Origin: DAITBA01 sp036824005
GTDB lineage: Bacteria > Pseudomonadota > Gammaproteobacteria > Burkholderiales > Rhodocyclaceae
Length of the DNA stretch: 64,000 bases
NCBI GenBank assembly: GCA_036824005.1
Contig: DAITBA010000001.1
Location: 744,001-808,000, forward strand
Direction: 5' to 3'
Shown here: positions 59,362 to 64,000 of the stretch, one piece after another
Numbering within the stretch: the stretch's first letter is position 1
Layout: each line of letters opens with the position of its first letter
Notes under the pieces: model-generated
Database searches by the model: none
Seen by the model: only the letters and a program-made list of their open reading frames with translations
Told to the model about the DNA's origin: nothing
Program-made: the position numbers and the translations under genes

Positions 59362-60686
59362 GGTTCCACCAGCAGCCTCTTCAATGGCAGATGAATACGG
59401 GTGCGGGCACCGCCGCCTTCGCGGTTGGTCAGCTCCACTTTGCCGCCGTAGCGCTCCACCGTGGCGTTGGACAGGAACACGCCGATGCCCATGCCGCCGA
59501 GGTCGGTCTTGGTCGTGTAGAACGGCTGACCGATCCGCGGCGCCACCGACGCATCGAGACCGGGTCCGCGATCCAGAATGTCCACGGTGCACTGGCTGTC
59601 GTCCCAGGTGCCGCACACCTCGACTCCCTCGGGTGAGGCGTCGGCCGCGTTGTTCAGGAGATTCAGCACCGCGTATTCCAGGGTGCGATCGGCGAGAATG
59701 CGCGGCGCGGACCGACTTGCCGCGAGGTGCTTCGTCACCTTCGCCGCCGGTCTGAGCACGCGCCACTCGTCGACGATCCGGTCAAGATAGGCATCGAGGG
59801 CGATCCCTTGGCCGTCTTCGCCGCGAGTGTAACCGGCGGCATCGACCAGTTGCGACAGGATGGCTTTGCAACTGTCGATCTGCTGGCGCATCAGCGAAAG
59901 ATCGGGCGCCAGCTCCAGGTTACTGCCGTACTGAAGCTCCAGTTCCCGGATGACCACCGCCATGGTGGACAGCGGCGTGCCGAGCTGGTGAGCGGCACCG
60001 GCGGCGAGCGTGCCCAGCGCCAGGATCTGCTCGTTGCGCAGCGCCGCCTCGCGCGCCCGCGCCAGCTCCTGCTCCCGGGCGCGCAATGCCGACGCCATAC
60101 GCCCGACGAAGAAGGCGACGATCAATGCGCTCAGCAGGAAGTTCAGCCACATGCCTAGCACATGCAGCCCGAAGCCGAAAGTCTCGCCCGGATCGGCGGT
60201 CTTCACGCCAGTGGCAGTGCAGATGTAGTGGTCGAGCTGCGCCAGCTCGTTGCTCGGCGGTGGCATCGGCACATTGACGACCATGAGCAGCGAGTAGGCG
60301 CCCAGTGTGAGTGCCGCCATGGCCCAGGCATGCACCGCCGGCAGCGTGGCGGCGGCGATGGTGAGCGGCAGCAGGAAGAGCGACGCGAACGGGTTGGTGG
60401 CACCGCCGCTGAAGTACAGCAGGATTGCCAGGGCCACGACGTCGACCGCGAGTTGCCCGAGCAGTTCGGTTTCCGTCACGGGCTTGGGCTGCCGCTGCCG
60501 GGCGACGGTGAACACGTTGAACGCAGCGAGCGCCACGCTCACGGCGATCAGTGGCGGCAAGGGCAGCTCGATGCGCAGGTACAGCGTCGCGAAGGCGAGC
60601 ACCAGCAACTGGCTTGCCACTTCGATCCAACGCAGCAACACCAGGCGCTGCAGCGGATTGGGCGTGAGGACGGACGCGCTCTGCAT
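59358..60686 (-). CDS. regB: Redox sensor kinase RegB/PrrB
   Basis: 442 aa. Six membrane helices occupy residues 1-200 with the quinone-sensing motif FSGGATNPFASLFLLPL. The H-box is LGTLAAGAAHQLGTPLSTMA, and the ATP-binding domain has LNNAADASPEGV and GGMGIGVFL. A Cys in QIDSCKAIL lies near the position of the redox-active Cys of RegB. It pairs with regA. Confidence 0.92.
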   Translation of the reverse strand: MQSASVLTPNPLQRLVLLRWIEVASQLLVLAFATLYLRIELPLPPLIAVSVALAAFNVFTVARQRQPKPVTETELLGQLAVDVVALAILLYFSGGATNPFASLFLLPLTIAAATLPAVHAWAMAALTLGAYSLLMVVNVPMPPPSNELAQLDHYICTATGVKTADPGETFGFGLHVLGMWLNFLLSALIVAFFVGRMASALRAREQELARAREAALRNEQILALGTLAAGAAHQLGTPLSTMAVVIRELELQYGSNLELAPDLSLMRQQIDSCKAILSQLVDAAGYTRGEDGQGIALDAYLDRIVDEWRVLRPAAKVTKHLAASRSAPRILADRTLEYAVLNLLNNAADASPEGVEVCGTWDDSQCTVDILDRGPGLDASVAPRIGQPFYTTKTDLGGMGIGVFLSNATVERYGGKVELTNREGGGARTRIHLPLKRLLVEP

Positions 60687-60790
60687 GGCCGTGGGACGGG
60701 ACAGCAGATTCTACGCCGGCCCGGCCAATGGAGGGTGCGTCGATTTGTCGCGTGCCCCGAGAGCCAGTGTTCATGCGCATTTCCATGGTG

Positions 60791-60807
60791 TGCGACAGCG
60801 TGTCGCA
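60791..60807. promoter_or_regulatory. Predicted RegA/PrrA binding site
   Basis: TGCGACA-GCG-TGTCGCA is a perfect 7-bp dyad and matches the published RegA/PrrA consensus GCGNC-Nx-GNCGC with a 5-bp spacer (GCGAC-AGCGT-GTCGC). It lies between regB and tonB, 24 bp upstream of a plus-strand TATAAT. Confidence 0.6.
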
Positions 60808-60830
60808 TTTTACGCCGCGCTGCCACTACC

Positions 60831-60836
60831 TATAAT
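60831..60836 (+). promoter_or_regulatory. Probable -10 element of the tonB operon
   Basis: Perfect TATAAT, no good -35 box, with the RegA-like dyad located where an activator would bind. Leads to the 33-codon leader ORF and tonB-exbB-exbD. Confidence 0.5.
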
Positions 60837-60897
60837 CCGCGCCCGGAGTGACCGGTACGCCGTTCAACGCGTCCGGGCCGAGGGGGAGGAAACGAGC

Positions 60898-60999
60898 ATG
60901 GTCGAAGCGAATGCCTGCGTGCGCGCGTTACCGCAGGCGCTGCGCTTGCACGGGGTTGGGAATGCACCCCCGCACCACCGCGTTGCCGCGCACGGTTGA
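60898..60999 (+). CDS. Short His-containing leader peptide upstream of tonB
   Basis: 33 codons, ATG at 60898 with a strong GGGGAGGAAAC site 8 bp upstream. MVEANACVRALPQALRLHG then APPHHRVAAHG. The stop TGA (60997-60999) is 2 bp before the tonB ATG, so ribosomes can restart on tonB. It could be a translational leader rather than a functional protein. Confidence 0.45.
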   Translation: MVEANACVRALPQALRLHGVGNAPPHHRVAAHG

Positions 61000-61001
61000 C
61001 A

Positions 61002-61685
61002 ATGGCATGTGACTCGCTGTCCGGTGTGCGCGCACGGCGCCGGCTGAGCTGGAGTGGCGCAGCGAGTGTCGTGGCGCTGCACGTCGCCCTGCTCTACGCC
61101 CTATGGCACCACCGGCTCGACGTGCAGCGGGGTGAAATCGTTCCGTTGTTCGTCAGCCTGCTGACGCCCAAGCCGCCGCCGGAGGAACCGGCCAAGCCTG
61201 AGCCGCCCAAGCAGGTCCGGCTGGAGCGTCCGTTGCCCAAACCGCGCGCCCCTCAGCCACCGCCGCAGCAGATGGTCGTCGAGGCGCCCGTTACGGCACC
61301 GAGCGAACCCGTCGCGCTGCCGCCCGCGCCAGCGCCGGTGGCGGCGCCGGAACCGCCCGTTGTCCAGGCGCCACCGGCCGCGGAACCGCCCAAATCGGCA
61401 ATCCTGCCGGAACTCGCAGTGACCTGTCCGGAGCGGATGCCACCGGCTTATCCGGCGATGTCCCGGCGCCTGGGCGAACAGGGGCGCGTGGTTCTGCGTG
61501 TCGAGCTGGACGCGCACGGTGCCGTCACGCGCGCCGCGGTGGACAAGTCGTCAGGCGTGCAGCGCCTCGACGATGCCGCGCTTGCCGCAGTGCGGCAGTG
61601 GCGCTGTCGGCCTGCTCAGCACAACGGCATGCCGGTGCGGGCGGTGGCCCTGCAACCCTTCAACTTTGTTTTGCAGCAAGAGTGA
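61002..61685 (+). CDS. tonB: TonB energy transducer
   Basis: 227 aa from the ATG at 61002. One N-terminal membrane helix (about residues 18-36), a Pro-rich periplasmic spacer, and the C-terminal TonB domain (LAVTCPERMPPAYPAMSRRL, GRVVLRVELDAHGAV, AVRQWRCRPAQHNG). Followed by exbB and exbD and then a receptor gene. Confidence 0.9.
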   Translation: MACDSLSGVRARRRLSWSGAASVVALHVALLYALWHHRLDVQRGEIVPLFVSLLTPKPPPEEPAKPEPPKQVRLERPLPKPRAPQPPPQQMVVEAPVTAPSEPVALPPAPAPVAAPEPPVVQAPPAAEPPKSAILPELAVTCPERMPPAYPAMSRRLGEQGRVVLRVELDAHGAVTRAAVDKSSGVQRLDDAALAAVRQWRCRPAQHNGMPVRAVALQPFNFVLQQE

Positions 61686-61689
61686 TCCG

Positions 61690-62424
61690 ATGGAACAGAC
61701 CCTGGGGTTTGCCCACTTCCTCGCCCAGACCGACATGCTCGGCCGGTGCGTTCTGGCATTGCTGCTCGCGCTCTCGGCGGCGAGCTGGTACCTGATCATC
61801 ACCAAGTCGGTGCAGGACTTTCTGACCCGGCATCGCGCCGAAACCTTTCTCCAGCGATTCTGGGATTCGGACTCGCTGGACGATGCAGCACACCTGATCG
61901 CGGTTTCGAAGGCGGACAATGCATTCGCGTCACTGGCGCGCGAGGCCTGCGCGGCAGCGCGCAAGGGCCGCGAGGGCAAGCAGAAGCTCGCCGCAGCCGG
62001 CGGTTTGAACGAGTATGTCACGCGGGTACTGCGCAACGAGATCGACCAGGAAACGGCGCGCGTCGAGTATGGTCTGACGCTGCTCGCCTCGGCCGGTTCG
62101 GCGGCGCCCTACGTTGGGCTGTTCGGGACCGTGTGGGGCATTTATCACGCCCTGGTCGCCATCGGGCTCTCCGGTCAGGGCACGCTGGACAAGGTCGCCG
62201 GGCCGGTGGGTGAAGCACTGATCATGACGGCGCTCGGCTTGGCCGTCGCCATCCCCGCCGTGCTTGCCTACAACTTCTTCACCCGGCGCAACCGCGTCTG
62301 GCTTGCCAACCTCGATGCCTTCGCCCACGACCTGATCACGCTGATTACCGTCGAACACGAGGAAAGCGTGGCGAGCGGTGCGCGCGCGCACTCCCTGCGC
62401 GCGGTGATGAAGGCGGCGGACTGA
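61690..62424 (+). CDS. exbB: Biopolymer transport protein ExbB
   Basis: 244 aa from the ATG at 61690. Three membrane segments, AASWYLIITKSVQDFLTRHR, GSAAPYVGLFGTVWGIYHAL and ALGLAVAIPAVLAYNFFTRR, typical of MotA/TolQ/ExbB. It energises TonB with ExbD. Confidence 0.92.
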   Translation: MEQTLGFAHFLAQTDMLGRCVLALLLALSAASWYLIITKSVQDFLTRHRAETFLQRFWDSDSLDDAAHLIAVSKADNAFASLAREACAAARKGREGKQKLAAAGGLNEYVTRVLRNEIDQETARVEYGLTLLASAGSAAPYVGLFGTVWGIYHALVAIGLSGQGTLDKVAGPVGEALIMTALGLAVAIPAVLAYNFFTRRNRVWLANLDAFAHDLITLITVEHEESVASGARAHSLRAVMKAAD

Positions 62425-62433
62425 GGCGCGATC

Positions 62434-62856
62434 ATGGCACTCGGGAGCTTCCGCAGTCAGAACCACCAGGCGCCGAACGCCGAGATCAACGTCGTGCCCC
62501 TGGTGGACGTGATGCTCGTGCTGCTGGTGATCTTCATCATCACCGCGCCGTTGCTCACGCACTCGGTGAAGATCGATCTGCCCAAGGCATCGAGCAATCC
62601 CAATCTGACCCAGCCCGATCACATCGAGCTTGGCATACGCGAGGACGGCGCACTGTTCTGGAACGGCGAGCCGGCCGAGCGCGACGTGCTGCCCGAGCGA
62701 TTCCGCGCCGCGGCGAGCGGGCAGCCGCAACCGGAGTTGCACATCCGCGCCGACCGGCACGTGCATTACGAACGCGTAGCCCAGGTGATGGCGGTGGCGG
62801 CGAAAGCAGGGCTCGTGCGCATCGGCTTCGTCGGCGATCCGACGGATGCCAACTAG
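62434..62856 (+). CDS. exbD: Biopolymer transport protein ExbD
   Basis: 140 aa. NAEINVVPLVDVMLVLLVIF contains the membrane helix with the key Asp. The periplasmic domain ends VMAVAAKAGLVRIGFVGDP. It starts 9 bp after exbB. Confidence 0.92.
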   Translation: MALGSFRSQNHQAPNAEINVVPLVDVMLVLLVIFIITAPLLTHSVKIDLPKASSNPNLTQPDHIELGIREDGALFWNGEPAERDVLPERFRAAASGQPQPELHIRADRHVHYERVAQVMAVAAKAGLVRIGFVGDPTDAN

Positions 62857-62961
62857 CTTGCACTCGCTGCGTGCCGGTAAAACAAGTGCATAGAGTCACC
62901 GGTACCGACGACCCGCCGCTCGGCGTAATCCGAAGGCTCTGCTTCTTGTAGGGAAGAAAAG

Positions 62962-64000
62962 ATGAAGACCAAACCTATCACGCTTGCATTGGCGGCAATA
63001 GCTCAGGTGACCGCATCGCTCGCGGCCGATGAAACCGTATTGAGAGAAATCGCCGTTCGGGCGGCGCCTATCGGTGCCGACGAAGAGGCGCTGGCGGCAA
63101 AGCGACCGGCCTCCGGCGACGCCGCCCAACTGCTCGACGGCATTCCGGGCGTCAGTCTCTACAGGGGCGGCGGTGTGTCGAGCCTCCCGGTGATTCGCGG
63201 CCTCAATGACGATCGAATCAAGCTTGTCATCGACGGCATGCAGACTACCTCGGCCTGCGGCAATCACATGAATCCGTCGCTCTCCTATATCGATCCGAGC
63301 AACGTCGCCAGCCTTGGCGTCATCGCCGGTATCACGCCGGTCAGCCTCGGCGGCGACAGTATCGCCGGCACGATCACCGTTGCCTCCCGGCCGCCGCTGT
63401 TCGCCCGCAGTGCCGGTGAGATCGCCACCGAAGCAAGTGTCGCGGCGGCGTATCGCAGCGTCAGCAGAGGCACGGCCGGGTCCGTGGCGGCGGCGATCGG
63501 CAGCGACCGTCTGAGCTTCGGCGTCACCGCCGCCGTCGATCACGCCAGCAGCTACAAAGACGGCAACGGCAACAAGGTGCGCTCGACGCTGTACGAGTCC
63601 CACAATCAGGCGCTGACCTTCGGCTTGCGGGGCGATGGCCACGCACTGACCGTCAAAGCGGGGCACCAGACCATTCCCTACCAAGGTTTCGTCAATCAGT
63701 ACATGGACATGGTCGGCAATCACGCCAACCATCTCAATATCGGCTACAAGGGCGAGCTGGGCTTGGGCAGGCTCGAAGCGCGGCTGTACTGGCAGGACGT
63801 CAAGCATGAAATGGGTTTTTTCTCGCCGGAGAAGACCGGGACGATGCCGATGAAGACCCGCGGCGAGGACATCGGCTATGCCCTGAAGGCGGACTTACCC
63901 CTGACGTCGCAGCACACCGCGCGCATCGGCCACGAGTTCCACCGCTTCACGCTCGACGACCGCTGGCCGCCCGTTCCCGGCTCGATGATGATGGAGCCGC
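62962..64000 (+). CDS. TonB-dependent outer-membrane receptor, copper-type plug (3' end beyond window)
   Basis: At least 346 residues; the frame is open to the window edge. A signal peptide (LALAAIAQVTASLAA) precedes the plug domain: LLDGIPGVSLYRGGGVSSLP, VIRGLNDDRIKLVIDGMQTT and SACGNHMNPSLSYIDPSNV. The C-G-N-H-M string fits the CxxxM copper ligand pattern described for OprC. The barrel starts at about residue 160. It follows its own TonB system. Copper as substrate is a hypothesis. Confidence 0.82.
   Translation, partial: MKTKPITLALAAIAQVTASLAADETVLREIAVRAAPIGADEEALAAKRPASGDAAQLLDGIPGVSLYRGGGVSSLPVIRGLNDDRIKLVIDGMQTTSACGNHMNPSLSYIDPSNVASLGVIAGITPVSLGGDSIAGTITVASRPPLFARSAGEIATEASVAAAYRSVSRGTAGSVAAAIGSDRLSFGVTAAVDHASSYKDGNGNKVRSTLYESHNQALTFGLRGDGHALTVKAGHQTIPYQGFVNQYMDMVGNHANHLNIGYKGELGLGRLEARLYWQDVKHEMGFFSPEKTGTMPMKTRGEDIGYALKADLPLTSQHTARIGHEFHRFTLDDRWPPVPGSMMMEP

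Larger units (their letters stand above)
60687..60897. promoter_or_regulatory. regB/tonB divergent control region
   Basis: Holds the RegA-type palindrome (60791-60807) and a plus-strand TATAAT (60831-60836). No gene is visible in this 211-bp gap except the short leader ORF that follows. Confidence 0.5.

Overview
The window is GC-rich, gene-dense chromosomal DNA whose gene content and order point to a betaproteobacterium, perhaps a Rhodocyclales or Nitrosomonadales relative. The clues are a tol-pal operon ending in queE, a RegBA (PrrBA)-type redox two-component system, an SAH riboswitch in front of ahcY, yjgR beside yebC-ruvCAB, and dapF-DUF484-xerC. I see no rRNA, tRNA or CRISPR array. Genus is not decided.

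Layout. 0-7 kb (minus strand): ybgC-tolQRAB-pal-cpoB-queE plus a small unknown gene. 6.3-8.6 kb: an NqrB/RnfD-like membrane protein paired with a DUF2330 secreted protein. 8.7-14.5 kb: tamA-tamB. 14.7-17.6 kb: a candidate sRNA with a strong terminator, ATP adenylyltransferase, a SagB-type nitroreductase and a toxin-antitoxin pair with a perfect operator palindrome. 18.1-22.2 kb: yebC-ybjQ-ruvC-HAD phosphatase-ruvA-ruvB. 22.3-27.1 kb: yjgR, an EamA transporter, and a soluble CZB chemoreceptor flanked by remnants of two other chemoreceptor genes. 27.2-33.9 kb: the S-adenosylmethionine cycle (ahcY with its riboswitch, metF, metK with a structured leader), an HD-GYP protein, and a second toxin-antitoxin pair next to a methylase remnant. 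33.9-40 kb: two LpxL-type acyltransferases, a CoA-binding protein, dapF, DUF484, xerC, rlmI. 40-44 kb: a zinc uptake operon with its own outer-membrane protein. 44-47.5 kb: a STAS protein and hslVU. 47.8-58.4 kb: a defective Mu-like prophage. 58.4-64 kb: hslR, regA, regB, a TonB-ExbB-ExbD system and the start of a TonB-dependent receptor with a copper-type CxxxM motif.

The accessory region is the most interesting part. Between the Mu-like genes for gp16 and HU sit three integron-type gene cassettes (about 52.77-54.39 kb) with three attC-like hairpin sites. Each cassette start is the perfect reverse complement (9-10 bases) of the first arm of its own attC, as expected of true cassettes. Two cassettes are related modules: the same promoter-operator and XRE-family regulator, but unrelated first genes. 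They interrupt the 3' end of a small phage gene. No integrase gene is in the window. Further downstream the prophage encodes a 958-residue protein that joins a MuF head-morphogenesis domain, a kinase-like domain and an ADP-ribosyltransferase domain, so it looks like a phage-borne MuF polymorphic toxin. The prophage lacks recognisable transposase, terminase, portal, capsid and tail genes, and a 953-bp direct repeat lies at both of its ends.

A dispersed inverted-repeat family built of about 9-bp units occupies six intergenic gaps, several of them inside conserved operons (tolQ/tolR, hslV/hslU, ahcY/metF).
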